DNA of 64,000 nt. Origin: a virus. The position numbers and the translations under genes are program-made. The notes beneath the pieces were generated by a model that was not told where the DNA came from, did not search any database, and saw nothing but the letters and a program-made list of their open reading frames with translations. The stretch lies in IMG/VR virus record IMGVR_UViG_3300044712_002165, positions 1 to 64,000 of that record, one strand, 5' to 3'. Positions 45,185-54,839 of this stretch are shown here, piece after piece (the stretch's first letter is position 1; every line of letters starts with the position of its first letter).

Positions 45185-46594
45185 ATGCCCAGGCTTACTT
45201 TCGACAGACTGTTTCAGGTGAGCGACCCGAAGCGCGTCACGCGCTCGTTCGACGTGAAGGGTCCGCCGCTGGACATCGACGCTTACCGGGACTCAGTCTA
45301 CTACGCGTTCAACTTCAAGTCGCACATCACCAACACGACGGGTTTGCGCCATCGTGGCTACGTGAAGTTCTTTCGGCCGCGTAGCAACGTTCCGACCCCT
45401 CTTCAGCACCTTCCGTGCATCGTTGACTGCACGTGCCCCGATTACCGCTACCGGTGGGCCTGGGCCAACAAGCAGCGCGGTTCCGGCGTTGTTGGCCCGC
45501 GCAGCATGAATCAGTCGCTGAATCGTGCTCCGCGCATCACCAATCCACAGGCGCGTCCTGGACTTTGTAAACACATTCTCGCTGTCCGGGACTACATCTA
45601 CGGCCTACTCAGCAGGTTTGAGGGTGACGAGCCCGATACTTCTTACAAGCTCGACAAACTGCTGAAGTACGCCAGCAAGCGCTGGGCTGATTTTCCTGGC
45701 CAGATGGCCGCAGCACGCGAGCGTGAAGCTTTGTTCCGCAGGAATGCGCAGCGACGCAACGTGGCCGGTCCTCCGCCAGTTCCTGCTCCCGAGCCCGCCG
45801 CACCCGCAGAGGTGCCGGGTGAGGCTCCTGAATTGCCGCCTGAAGTAGAGCTGCCTGTTCCGCCCGTACCGCAGCAGCCACAGGCACAGCCTCCGTTGGC
45901 CGTTCCTCCGGAGGAGCGTCGTAGACAACGTGAGTGGCCTGGTCAACCGCCAGTTCCCTCGCTTCCTGCTGGTCCACAAAAAGCGAAAAGCAGAGTGGCC
46001 ACAGGCGGATACGACACTGAGGCGGAGAGACGGTTTAACCGGTACGGCGAAAGTGCGAACGTAGTTATCGCGAACAGTGGACCTGACATGAACGACCTCC
46101 AAAACGCCATCAAGCTGGTTGAGGAGCTGGCGGATGAAACCGAGCAGATGATCACGCTCGACGCACCTGATGCCGTCGGAGACGATGCGATCTCTGGTGC
46201 GGTTGCGTCTCCAGACCTTCCGCCAAGCGAACCCCCGATCAGTGACACCGCGCTCGGTGCTGACACCGAAGGTGAAACGGCTCTGAGCCTGTTGAGCCAG
46301 ATGCGCGACAGTCTCCAGCAGTTGGCGCAAGCTCTCGCGCCGGCTCCTGAGCTGGAACCTGGCGCAGAAGGTGGCGCAGGTCCTGGCGCAGGTGGCGCAC
46401 TGCCCGCGGAAATTTCCGGAGGCGAGGACGACCTCGGAGTTCCGGACCTCGCCGACGATGCTTTTGGTGCCGAGGAGGGCGCTGGTGGTGAAGGCGAGAG
46501 CGAAGCCGAGGGCGGTGAAGAGGGCGGTGAGGAAGCCGAGGACGACGACGAAGAGGACGAAGGTTCCAATCGGCGTCCTGTGGGCGAGGAGTAA
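45185..46594 (+). CDS. SWIM zinc-finger protein with acidic tail
   Basis: A 469-residue protein. The N-terminal ~150 residues contain CTCPDYRYRW... GLCKHILAVRDYI, the CxCx(n)CxH pattern of SWIM zinc fingers. A Pro-rich linker follows, then a long highly acidic C-terminus (EGGEEGGEEAEDDDEEDE). Could bind DNA or act in head assembly. Begins 4 nt after the PDZ gene. Confidence 0.75.
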   Translation: MPRLTFDRLFQVSDPKRVTRSFDVKGPPLDIDAYRDSVYYAFNFKSHITNTTGLRHRGYVKFFRPRSNVPTPLQHLPCIVDCTCPDYRYRWAWANKQRGSGVVGPRSMNQSLNRAPRITNPQARPGLCKHILAVRDYIYGLLSRFEGDEPDTSYKLDKLLKYASKRWADFPGQMAAAREREALFRRNAQRRNVAGPPPVPAPEPAAPAEVPGEAPELPPEVELPVPPVPQQPQAQPPLAVPPEERRRQREWPGQPPVPSLPAGPQKAKSRVATGGYDTEAERRFNRYGESANVVIANSGPDMNDLQNAIKLVEELADETEQMITLDAPDAVGDDAISGAVASPDLPPSEPPISDTALGADTEGETALSLLSQMRDSLQQLAQALAPAPELEPGAEGGAGPGAGGALPAEISGGEDDLGVPDLADDAFGAEEGAGGEGESEAEGGEEGGEEAEDDDEEDEGSNRRPVGEE

Positions 46595-46623
46595 ACGGCA
46601 ACGCGTAGCCAACGACTAGACCC

Positions 46624-47073
46624 ATGAACGCAGGCGAATATCCACAGCCTCTGGTCCGCAAGACCGTTGTTCAGTGCCCGGTCGTGTCTGGTTACGTGGC
46701 GGCTCGGCTTTACTCCCAGAGCTTCGTTGCTCCAACGATTTCGGGCGCAAATACGACGGCACTGGCGGTGTTCGAGAACGTTGGCAACACGCAATTCAGC
46801 GTGCTGCTGCGTGAGACGGACGACCGGTCCTCGTCGGGTGTTCGGTACAACCTGACATCGGCAGTGTCCCTGGCCCCTGGCGGTCAGGACACGAAGACGT
46901 TTGTCGGGCGGCGACCGTACCTCGAAGTCTACTGCACTGGAACGACGACAGGTCAGCTGCGGCTTCAGATCGACTCGCAGCGCACCTGGAATCAGCTCGG
47001 GTTCGACCGAACCGATCCGTACTACCCGGCACGGCTGTATCAGGGCAAGACAAGCCCAGGTGCCATCACCTGA
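46624..47073 (+). CDS. Hypothetical beta-rich protein, likely virion
   Basis: A 149-residue protein. The strands LAVFENVGNTQFSVLLRETDDR and YLEVYCTGTTTGQLRLQIDSQ suggest a beta-sandwich of the kind used in decoration or tail proteins. Ends 5 nt from the convergent hub gene. No family match. Confidence 0.62.
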   Translation: MNAGEYPQPLVRKTVVQCPVVSGYVAARLYSQSFVAPTISGANTTALAVFENVGNTQFSVLLRETDDRSSSGVRYNLTSAVSLAPGGQDTKTFVGRRPYLEVYCTGTTTGQLRLQIDSQRTWNQLGFDRTDPYYPARLYQGKTSPGAIT

Positions 47074-47077
47074 GCCC

Positions 47078-48382
47078 TTACGCAGGTCCTCTGTTTGCGT
47101 CCGACAGGATCGTGAAGGTCCTGTCGGACGTTTGCTTTCCGGCACCGCTGCGCGTCTGGCTGCTCGTCACGGCAGGAATGTTTACGTCCTGTCCAGGTGC
47201 TTCCAGGACAGGGATGAGCTTGTTCTCGTCTCCAACCGTCGTTTGGACGACAGGAAGTCGCCCGGTTTCTCCGCGCTGAAGAGCCAAAGCCGTCGTAGCA
47301 CGTCCGTTTACAATGCTGACGGATGTTCTGCTCACCAGATAAAATCCAGAAGCCGCTTCGCTGCGACTCGATGGTGTGATGTCGATGTTGAGCAGGCAGC
47401 CAGCCCGAATGTTTGTCATCCGGGGCAGCGTAAAATCAGCCCTGAAAGCGCTGATGCGCGCTAAATCGTAAACAGATTGCGCGATAGCGACGCACTCCTT
47501 GTCGCCGTTTGCTCCAGAGTGATACGGCACATTGTACTGGCTCTGCGCGACGTTGAGGTTGTGCGCGACGGTGGCGTACCTTAGTGCTTTCGACGGATCG
47601 CTGCTGATCTCGTTGGAATTTCCAGTGTACGGATCGTACCGGACAATGCGCGTTCCGCCAATGCCGCCTTCGTAGAGCTTCTGCGTGTGGTCTACGAGCG
47701 CCAGATTCAGCCCTCCGGCGTTGTAGTAGTTGGCGTAAAGCGGGCGTGTGCTGTAGTCGGGCGTGTGGAAGTGCAGCGCATCGTCCTGGTAGAAAAACAG
47801 GTAGTTGCCGAAGCCCTTTTTGTTTACGGACCTTCGCAACAGGCGCTGCATGACGAATTCCGTGTCGCCCTCGAACGCCTGATAGTAGACGCCTTCGGTG
47901 TCTGTCTCCTCGATAACCGTGTTCTCGATGCCGTTTTCGCTGGCGATCTGAGCAACGATGCTGCTGATCTTTCCCTTTCGGCAGACGACCTTGGATTGCC
48001 TGTTCCAGGCGTAGAGCGGGTCGTTGGAAACGATGTGCAGAATGTGGCCCGCGGCTTCTCCAACGCCAACGGGTAGCGCAGAAAACGACGTGAGAAGGTG
48101 CTGAGACCACGGCATCCAGTTCGTCGTTTTTTCAGCATTGATGCCGTACCGAAAGCGCACGATAGGCGTCGGCTGTGCCAGCGTCAGCCTCAGGATGCTG
48201 TCCACGATGTCGAGCCGCTGCGTGATGAACTGATGCTCGAAAAGCGCAGGCTCGAAAACGGATTCGGTCAGCGTGCTCGATTTGTGCGCAGCCACGGAGG
48301 CGTCGAGGACGATAGGCTTGTCGTCCGTGCTGAATTGGAATTGGACGACAACAACGCCGTCGTAAAAGCTGGCTGCATCCAT
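47078..48382 (-). CDS. Baseplate hub protein (gp27/gpD-like)
   Basis: A 434-residue minus-strand protein. GHILHIVSNDPLYAWNRQSKVVCRKGKISSIVAQIASENGI and ESDxxFV-type FEGDTEFVMQRLLRRSVNKKGFGNYLFFYQDD correspond to the tail-hub fold of gp27/gpD proteins that trimerise at the tube tip. ADFTLPRMTNIRAGCLLNID fits the later tube-like domain. It would hold the gp5-like spike at 58829. Confidence 0.78.
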   Translation of the reverse strand: MDAASFYDGVVVVQFQFSTDDKPIVLDASVAAHKSSTLTESVFEPALFEHQFITQRLDIVDSILRLTLAQPTPIVRFRYGINAEKTTNWMPWSQHLLTSFSALPVGVGEAAGHILHIVSNDPLYAWNRQSKVVCRKGKISSIVAQIASENGIENTVIEETDTEGVYYQAFEGDTEFVMQRLLRRSVNKKGFGNYLFFYQDDALHFHTPDYSTRPLYANYYNAGGLNLALVDHTQKLYEGGIGGTRIVRYDPYTGNSNEISSDPSKALRYATVAHNLNVAQSQYNVPYHSGANGDKECVAIAQSVYDLARISAFRADFTLPRMTNIRAGCLLNIDITPSSRSEAASGFYLVSRTSVSIVNGRATTALALQRGETGRLPVVQTTVGDENKLIPVLEAPGQDVNIPAVTSSQTRSGAGKQTSDRTFTILSDANRGPA

Positions 48383-48385
48383 AGG

Positions 48386-48682
48386 TCAGGTTTCGTCTAC
48401 GGCGCTGAACGCCCGTTCCACTGCTTCCAGAGCTTCAGCAGCGAGCACCAGCTCGTGCAGCTCAACCGACGCTTCTTCGGGGTACCCGAGTGCTTCGTGA
48501 AACTGCTCAACCGTCAAGCGCGAGTGAAAAACAACGGCGCATTCCTCAGGTGTCAGTGTAAACGAAAACTGAGGTTTGCTCGACTCCACTGTTGCATAGG
48601 ACTCCTGCGTCGAACCCACGGAAGATTCTGAGATTTCCGCGATGAGATCGTCGATGAGCGCCTGAACTGCTGCGGGTTTCAT
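48386..48682 (-). CDS. Hypothetical acidic protein
   Basis: A 98-residue minus-strand protein, helical and acidic (LTPEECAVVFHSRLTVEQFHEALGYPEEASVELHELVLAAEALEAVERAF). Ends 4 nt before the hub gene, so probably co-transcribed. It may be a small baseplate chaperone; unsupported otherwise. Confidence 0.62.
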   Translation of the reverse strand: MKPAAVQALIDDLIAEISESSVGSTQESYATVESSKPQFSFTLTPEECAVVFHSRLTVEQFHEALGYPEEASVELHELVLAAEALEAVERAFSAVDET

Positions 48683-48688
48683 CTGGAA

Positions 48689-48695
48689 TAGTTAC
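48689..48695 (+). promoter_or_regulatory. TAGTTAC late-type promoter box
   Basis: TAGTTAC, 3 nt, then the GTG at 48699; in the gap between divergent genes. Confidence 0.6.
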
Positions 48696-48698
48696 GGC

Positions 48699-49253
48699 GT
48701 GAAGTTTTCCGAACGACGCGAGTACCTGTACGATCAGGAGCTGTTTGGGCGTCCTGACGTACGGACGGCTTTGACCATCGCAGCCGAGTATACCCGCATG
48801 CACACGCCAAAGAACCCGATGCCTACCGTTCTGGAGGTGGATCGGCGTTCGGAAAAGATCGACCCTCTCTGGCACGTGTCGTTGGATGAGCGAACGGTGT
48901 TTTCGCGTCAGTTTGAGATTCCGTCGCTGGTGAAGTCGCGCCAGCTCAACGTCAACTACACGCGGGTCGGTCTGGTGCCGCAGCAGATGTGCCGTTTCTG
49001 GTTTTCAAACCTCGATCTCCAGGACAAGGACTGGTTCCCCATGCGCGGAGACATGGTGATTTTCAACGGCTACCGCAATCTGATCGTAAACGTTGTGCTC
49101 GAACCTGACCAATTTTGGCAGCAGACCAACGTGTGGCTCAGCCTGGCATGCGACACCATCATTCCGGCGGAGGGCGATGCGCGGCCCGTGGTCAACGCCA
49201 GCACGACAGTTCCACGTGAGCGCTACCAGACCCGACCGATGCCTGAGGTATGA
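48699..49253 (+). CDS. Putative neck/tail-completion protein
   Basis: A 184-residue protein, GTG start with a late-type box. MCRFWFSNLDLQDKDWFPMRGDMVIFNGYRNLIVNVVLEPDQFWQQTNVWLSLACDTIIP resembles T4-type neck proteins that carry a 'GD.v.y.g..y.I..v' strand pattern. Placement before other tail genes supports a connector role. Similarity is general. Confidence 0.55.
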   Translation: MKFSERREYLYDQELFGRPDVRTALTIAAEYTRMHTPKNPMPTVLEVDRRSEKIDPLWHVSLDERTVFSRQFEIPSLVKSRQLNVNYTRVGLVPQQMCRFWFSNLDLQDKDWFPMRGDMVIFNGYRNLIVNVVLEPDQFWQQTNVWLSLACDTIIPAEGDARPVVNASTTVPRERYQTRPMPEV

Positions 49254-49588
49254 ACCTGGTGGCTGAATTCGAGGCCGCGGTTTCGAGCGATCTACACGGC
49301 ATCCTTGAGGCCGGTCGAGCGCGGTTGCCAGCGGCGCTTGAGGTGCACCTTCGCGCTGTTCGTAAACGGGCGGACGCCAACCATGAGGCCGAAATCGTAG
49401 CTTATCGTCCGAAGTTGAAGCAGTTGGCGGAGAAACTATCTGTTGGATTCGCTGGCGGTGCCATCGTATTTAGGGCACAGGGGTCCGCAGAGCAGGTGCT
49501 CAAAGAACTGCGATACGGTTCACCTTGGTTTGAAGGCAGCGACAACATCACCGAAATCATTCTAGCCGGGCTCGACTCCGGTAGGTAG
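49250..49588 (+). CDS. Hypothetical protein
   Basis: A 112-residue protein, ATGA-coupled to the previous gene. Helical N-terminus (EFEAAVSSDLHGILEAGRARLPAALEVHLRAVRKRADANHEAEIV) and a short C-terminal domain. No recognised family; probably head-tail joining by position. Confidence 0.6.
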   Translation: MNLVAEFEAAVSSDLHGILEAGRARLPAALEVHLRAVRKRADANHEAEIVAYRPKLKQLAEKLSVGFAGGAIVFRAQGSAEQVLKELRYGSPWFEGSDNITEIILAGLDSGR

Positions 49589-49592
49589 CAAC

Positions 49593-49853
49593 ATGAAAGA
49601 CCTAAAGCTCGTCATCAACGAAACCGTCGAGCGTGGCGGTAAGAACTTCGTGCGCGAGGCCGTAAACCGAATCCTCAGTGAGGACATCTCCACCGGCCAG
49701 ACCGTCGCCGTTGTTGATGATCCGATCTCCGGGTACAGCGGGGCAAAGGGCAAAGTTCGGGCCATCTCGGACAGCAATCCCGGCTTCGCCGAAGTGGAGC
49801 TGGAGAACGGCACGAAGGTTCAGATGCAGACCTCGCTCCTGGTTCCCGTCTGA
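49593..49853 (+). CDS. Small SH3/KOW-like protein
   Basis: An 86-residue protein. The second half, TGQTVAVVDDPISGYSGAKGKVRAISDSNPGFAEVELENGTKVQMQTSLLVPV, reads as an SH3/KOW-like barrel (GDxVxVxxGxYxGxxGxV-like pattern). Role unknown. Preceded by TAGGTAG, a possible variant of the late box. Confidence 0.68.
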   Translation: MKDLKLVINETVERGGKNFVREAVNRILSEDISTGQTVAVVDDPISGYSGAKGKVRAISDSNPGFAEVELENGTKVQMQTSLLVPV

Positions 49854-49879
49854 TCACCCCATCTTCAGCTTGTCGGCCA

Positions 49880-49886
49880 TAGTTAG
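49880..49886 (+). promoter_or_regulatory. TAGTTAG late-type promoter box
   Basis: TAGTTAG, 3 nt, then the ATG at 49890. Confidence 0.6.
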
Positions 49887-49889
49887 GTC

Positions 49890-52007
49890 ATGGCTGACGG
49901 CACGCTCACTGCAAGGGCCGGTTCGCTGGGAGGCGCGTCGATGCGCTACCACGAACTGGCCCTTCAGCGTTGGTTGAACTCGTGGGCAATCGTTCGGGAG
50001 GGGTACCCCGTTCCGGTTGTTTACACGAGTCCGATGGATGCGTTCGCGCACTTCCGCGAGCTGTGGGCGCAGGCCAACAATCCGTTCGAGTACCTTCTCA
50101 GCCTCAAGGACAGCACCGGCCGTCCGCTCTACGAGCCTCACCCTTCACCGATGCGCTATCCGGTGATCTCGGTGCACCGCCGCGGCTGGAATTACCGGAC
50201 CTCTCAGAACTTCTCGATTCACCGTTGGCGGCACCTCAACTGGCCTACCGTAAGCGATGACGGCCCGCCTATTCCTGGCAAGGAGCAGCTCGGTACAGGG
50301 CTGACGCGGCGCGATCTTGGTGAGGTGATGACGGCCCGCCGTCCGATGGCTTGGGACTACCGGTTTCAGATCGACCACTTCTGCAACAGGCCGGACACGC
50401 AGGCGTTTTTCATCGAGCAGTTCATGCAGCAGATGTGGCGCACGGGCGGTGTGCCGCAGACCTGGATCACCGTTCCGTACCCTGGATACGGCGACATGCT
50501 GGTGCGGCTTTACCTCGAAGGGAACATCGAAAACATGACCCCCGAGGAGGTACCGGAGGGTCGCTACGTGGAATTTCGCACGACGCTTTCGGTCGTCCTT
50601 GAAGGTTTTGACGTAGACCTGCGCTACAAGATTTTTCCGGCACTGTGGAATGTTGTCATTGGGTCAGGATCGGTTGATCCGGAAACACTGCAAATCGCGT
50701 TTACAGAAGACTTGCGCGAGAATGCCGCCAATCCGACACTGGACAGCCGAACGCCTCCACCAAGTGCCGAGTCTGAGGCCACCTGGCGGCGCGAGCGCGA
50801 AGTTGAGCCGGTTACTCTCGACGTTTCGGACTCGTGGTCAACTGCCGGCGTGCTTCTGCCAGTGAGCTTCAACGCTTCTGCCAGCTGGGACGTTGATCTC
50901 AACACCCCTGTCGATTTTGACGCCGTTGCCGCGTGGGACGTGGCGCTGAATACGGAAATCGTTTCCGAGGATGCTGAAGCGGTTTGGGATGTCGAAAGTG
51001 ACATCGGACCTTGGACGCCGACGCTGTTTGATGTCGATACGCGCAACGCCAACGGAATGGGCAGCTGGGGTCCTGGAATGGATAGCGGCAACGGCCAGCT
51101 TTGGGTTTCGCACAACTCGTCGCAGTCCACTGGTTACTATGGCGGTAAACAGGTCGGCTATGCTGTACTGCCGAACAACGATCTTCAGGAAGTCGATGGT
51201 TCATCGACAACACCTTTGGACGACTATCTGACGTGCCTTTGGTTCGATCCTACGCAAGAAATGTATACGCGTAGGCGCAACTTTCTCACCATCTTCAATC
51301 CCGACGGAACTCAGTCGTTTCCTGAAATCGCACTTGGCATCAACCCGTCCCCAGGTTGCTGGGGCCTGACGTGCAATTCGACGCACATTTTTGGTGCCCG
51401 CGGTCAAGGCGGCACTGGTGCCGTTTACAAAGTTGACGCCAATACACGCACCATCATCGCTGAGACATCCAGCGTTGCTGGACTCGCCCTCATCGCAGGT
51501 GGCATCACCTACGTGGCGGATACGGACCGGGTCTACGCGTGCGGATCGCAGGCGGGAGGTAAAATCGCCTGCATCAACCCGGCTACGTGCGCCATCACAG
51601 GGTACATCGACGACAGCGCCATTTCTGGTCAGCAGTACCTGCGCCTTGCCTATTGCGCAGCCACGCAGCGCCTGTTCGCCACCACGTCGAATCAGTCCAA
51701 AATCTACGTGTTCGCGTTGACTGGTGGTTCTGGCGGCGTTGGCGTGTGGGAAGCCACCATCGATACCGGTACGTCTCTGATGTACCCGATCATCTACGAC
51801 GCCGAGTTCGAGAGGATCATCACTGCCGAGTACAACGGTGTCGGCAACGGTCGGCTCCTGGTGATCGATCCGCAAACGCTCACATTCGAGCGCGACATAA
51901 CGCATCCTGAAATCCAGGCGTCGTGGGATTTGCACATTCTGCCGAACGGGGTCTGCTACCTCTTCCAGAACTACCCTGGGAAAATCGTTCGTTTTGCCCG
52001 TACTTAG
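49890..52007 (+). CDS. Tail-terminator-like protein fused to a beta-propeller
   Basis: A 705-residue protein. Residues ~15-265 (RYHELALQRWLNSWAIVREGYPVPVVYTSPMDAF... MLVRLYLEGNIENMTPEE) look like a myovirus tail or sheath terminator. Residues ~310-375 repeat a SWDV/AWDV motif about every 20 residues. Residues ~380-705 show the repeated strand pattern of a YncE-like propeller (GGITYVADTDRVYACGSQ, GRLLVIDPQTLTFER). The propeller could decorate the tail or bind the cell surface. Confidence 0.65.
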   Translation: MADGTLTARAGSLGGASMRYHELALQRWLNSWAIVREGYPVPVVYTSPMDAFAHFRELWAQANNPFEYLLSLKDSTGRPLYEPHPSPMRYPVISVHRRGWNYRTSQNFSIHRWRHLNWPTVSDDGPPIPGKEQLGTGLTRRDLGEVMTARRPMAWDYRFQIDHFCNRPDTQAFFIEQFMQQMWRTGGVPQTWITVPYPGYGDMLVRLYLEGNIENMTPEEVPEGRYVEFRTTLSVVLEGFDVDLRYKIFPALWNVVIGSGSVDPETLQIAFTEDLRENAANPTLDSRTPPPSAESEATWRREREVEPVTLDVSDSWSTAGVLLPVSFNASASWDVDLNTPVDFDAVAAWDVALNTEIVSEDAEAVWDVESDIGPWTPTLFDVDTRNANGMGSWGPGMDSGNGQLWVSHNSSQSTGYYGGKQVGYAVLPNNDLQEVDGSSTTPLDDYLTCLWFDPTQEMYTRRRNFLTIFNPDGTQSFPEIALGINPSPGCWGLTCNSTHIFGARGQGGTGAVYKVDANTRTIIAETSSVAGLALIAGGITYVADTDRVYACGSQAGGKIACINPATCAITGYIDDSAISGQQYLRLAYCAATQRLFATTSNQSKIYVFALTGGSGGVGVWEATIDTGTSLMYPIIYDAEFERIITAEYNGVGNGRLLVIDPQTLTFERDITHPEIQASWDLHILPNGVCYLFQNYPGKIVRFART

Positions 52008-52010
52008 GCT

Positions 52011-52547
52011 ATGGGAGTCGAACTCGTTCAGTGGCGGTATTCGACGACAGCTGGAAGCGCCGGAAATTCCGAGGCGCAGGCTGATCCGAATGCTGCTCTC
52101 GGCAAATACATGTCCACGACGGCGTGGAGCGGAAGTTCCGTAAACAATCTGTTCGACAACCAGATGACCGGCGATCAGCTCGCCGGTACGCAGGACTACC
52201 GCTGCGTCTTCGCTGCCAACTTCAACGGAACGCTGTCGCTGTACAACGCCATCGCGTATCTGCCGGGGCCGTACCCAAGCCAATCCACCATCGCCGTAGG
52301 AGCCGACCCTGCCGGCGTCGTGGCTGTGAATTCTGGCACGGCCCAGGCTGTGCAGATCGGCACCGAAGTGTCGGCTCCTGCCGGCGTTACCTTTTCGTCT
52401 CCGACCACGCCTGCCAGTGCGATTGTGGTCGGAAACCTCACGCCAAACACATGTCGGGCCATCTGGTTGCGTCGAACGCCAACCGGTGCGGTGGCCGCGT
52501 CTGGAGAGACCGTAACGGTTCGGCTCTACGGCACGTTGGCTCCGTAG
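52011..52547 (+). CDS. Hypothetical beta-rich virion-type protein
   Basis: A 178-residue protein, low in charge and rich in Ala, Thr, Gly and Val, with the strand pattern of fibre or decoration proteins (AVQIGTEVSAPAGVTFSSPTTPASAIVVGNL). A TACTTAG box, a variant of the late box, precedes its ATG by 3 nt. No family. Confidence 0.65.
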   Translation: MGVELVQWRYSTTAGSAGNSEAQADPNAALGKYMSTTAWSGSSVNNLFDNQMTGDQLAGTQDYRCVFAANFNGTLSLYNAIAYLPGPYPSQSTIAVGADPAGVVAVNSGTAQAVQIGTEVSAPAGVTFSSPTTPASAIVVGNLTPNTCRAIWLRRTPTGAVAASGETVTVRLYGTLAP

Positions 52548-52551
52548 TTAG
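52545..52551 (+). promoter_or_regulatory. TAGTTAG box upstream of sheath gene
   Basis: TAGTTAG overlapping the previous stop. An 8-codon frame (52560-52586) follows before the sheath ATG at 52600; whether it is translated is unknown. Confidence 0.45.
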
Positions 52552-52599
52552 GGCAACCGATGAGACTGGTGCGACTGAAACCGTAAGCGAGAACGACCT

Positions 52600-54807
52600 A
52601 TGGCAGACCCAACCTTTCCTGGCGTTTATACCCAGATCATCGATCAGAGCTTCCTGCCTGCGCAGCAGAGCCGGTTTCGGCCAGCACTGGTCGGCGTGAC
52701 CTCCAAAGGGCCGATGAACGAGCCGACCGTGGTTCGTTCGCTGAAGGATTTTCTGAATACCTTCGGCACGCCTGTCGCCGCGGCCGACATCAACGGTGAC
52801 ACCGTCAACTACTACCTGGCCGACGCCGTTTCCCTGATTGCCGACTACACCAGCACGATGACCGTCGTGCGCGTCGGCAATCAGTACACGGAACTCGACA
52901 GCCCCGTTTCGGCTGCTGGAACGTCGGGTGGAACGTCGCTGACCGTCAGCACCACGACGGCCACGATCCTGACCGACCTGCGCAACGCTGATCCTTCCGG
53001 TCAGCTCTACCTCAAGGTTGGCCAAGACGCCAAGGTCAGTTCTCCAGGTCTGCTCGTCACCAACATCAGCGGTACGACGGTTACCGTGGATACGGCGCTC
53101 TCCGACACGTACAGCGGCGCGACTGTCTACTACAGCAAGACGGCGAGTGCTGCAACGGAGGCGGAGGGCGTGCTGAAGTCCTACGTCTACACGAACAAGC
53201 TCACGAGCTTCGGGGCTGTTTACGGCGACAAGAACGGGTACACGTTCCGCGTCAGCAGCAACGGCAGCAACGTCAGCACTTCGGCTGTTTACAAGCTGGC
53301 AGCCGACAGCGCCCTGGTGGCTGAGACGCCTGAGCTGAAGGTCAAGATGGTGGTCAACGGCACGGCTTACCTGGAGACCACCAGCGACAGCCAGACCGGC
53401 TACCAGGCTCTGCCGCTTCAAGCCACCTACGACGCGTCAAACCCGGCTTACCTCTACCAGGGTACGGCGACGCAGAACGCGTACTTCATGGCGGCAGCGA
53501 CGCCTGGTGAGTGGTCCAACGGCAATTCCGCGAACATGGGTCTGTACGTTCGCGTTCGCCCAGGCAGCAAAGCCGGCACCAAGAAGCTCGAAATCTTCGA
53601 GAATGGTGCGCTGGTCGAGACCTTCGACAACATCGAGAAGGGCACGAACCCGGCCACCAGCCGGCCTTACTACGCCGAGGCACTCGACGCTTCGCAGTAC
53701 GTGCACATCAACGACTCCGTGGTGGGCATCGAGCATGCGGCAAACACGCGCTCGCCTTGGGATTCGGCCAGCTACGGCGCTGCGGTGAACGCAGGCGTGC
53801 TCGCGACCACCGGCACCACGTTCCAGACGGGCGGCAATTTCACGGGCGGCGCGAACGGCAACAACGCCACCGAGCAGGACTTCATGGGATCGTACGATCC
53901 CGTAAACGACCGCTACACCGGAATTCGATCCCTGGAGGACACCAACAACGTTGATGTCAACCTCATCGTGGCTCCGATGGACTTCGACAAGCTGAGCGGC
54001 ACTGCCACGACTCGCGGTATCGCGATCATGCAGCAGCTGGCCAGCACCGGTCGCGTGGCCAACGCGCTGGCGATTGCCGACGTGCCTCCTGGTCTCAACT
54101 CGGCGGCGGCGGTGGATTGGCACAACGGTGCCGGTCGGTACACAGGTCGCGCTCGCATCGATGACCCGAACCTGGCGATCTACTGGAACTGGTGGACGAT
54201 GACGGACAAGTTCAACGGGCTTCCGAAGGAAGTGCCGCCGTCCCTGGCCGCTCTTCGCTGCTTCGGGTTTACGTTCCAGCGCGATCAGCCCTGGTACGCC
54301 GCTGCCGGCGAAACCCGCGGCTGGGTCGCCGAGGCCAGCGCTGTGGAGTACGAGCGACTGAGTGCTGATGCGCGCAACGCGATGTACGGCAACGGCAACT
54401 CGGTCAATCCGATCATCAAGATCAACGGGCGCTACTACGTCTACGGCGAGCGCACCATGCAGCGCGTCGAGTCGAAGCTCACCGCGGCGCACTCGGTGAT
54501 TCTGGTCAACACGGTGGTCAAGGGTTTGGCCGCAATTGGTCGCCAGTTCGTCTTCGACCCGAACGACCTGGAGCTGTTGGTGCACATCCGTTTGGCCTTC
54601 TCGGAGTACCTCGACAAAATCCGCAATCAGCGCGGCATCGAGGAGTACGAGCTGGTCGTGGACGAGCGCAACAACACGGCAGACACGCGCAACCGGCGCG
54701 AAGTCATCGTGGACCTGTCGGTCATCCCGACCGATGTGGCCGAGCGGATTTTCATCAATGCCACCGTGCGCGAGTCGGGTGCTCAGCTGAACTCAGTGAG
54801 CGCGTAA
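52600..54807 (+). CDS. Tail sheath protein (gp18-like)
   Basis: A 735-residue protein. The N-terminus MADPTFPGVYTQIIDQSF has the FPGVYxxE-type start of contractile sheaths. The C-terminal ~170 residues (YVYGERTMQRVESKLTAAHSVILVNTVVKGLAAIGRQFVFDPNDL... RNNTADTRNRREVIVDLSVIPTDVAERIFINATV) fit the sheath domain that interlocks subunits. It surrounds the tube encoded next. Confidence 0.93.
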   Translation: MADPTFPGVYTQIIDQSFLPAQQSRFRPALVGVTSKGPMNEPTVVRSLKDFLNTFGTPVAAADINGDTVNYYLADAVSLIADYTSTMTVVRVGNQYTELDSPVSAAGTSGGTSLTVSTTTATILTDLRNADPSGQLYLKVGQDAKVSSPGLLVTNISGTTVTVDTALSDTYSGATVYYSKTASAATEAEGVLKSYVYTNKLTSFGAVYGDKNGYTFRVSSNGSNVSTSAVYKLAADSALVAETPELKVKMVVNGTAYLETTSDSQTGYQALPLQATYDASNPAYLYQGTATQNAYFMAAATPGEWSNGNSANMGLYVRVRPGSKAGTKKLEIFENGALVETFDNIEKGTNPATSRPYYAEALDASQYVHINDSVVGIEHAANTRSPWDSASYGAAVNAGVLATTGTTFQTGGNFTGGANGNNATEQDFMGSYDPVNDRYTGIRSLEDTNNVDVNLIVAPMDFDKLSGTATTRGIAIMQQLASTGRVANALAIADVPPGLNSAAAVDWHNGAGRYTGRARIDDPNLAIYWNWWTMTDKFNGLPKEVPPSLAALRCFGFTFQRDQPWYAAAGETRGWVAEASAVEYERLSADARNAMYGNGNSVNPIIKINGRYYVYGERTMQRVESKLTAAHSVILVNTVVKGLAAIGRQFVFDPNDLELLVHIRLAFSEYLDKIRNQRGIEEYELVVDERNNTADTRNRREVIVDLSVIPTDVAERIFINATVRESGAQLNSVSA

Positions 54808-54839
54808 CCACGAACTGATCGTTTACAGGAGAAAAGTCT

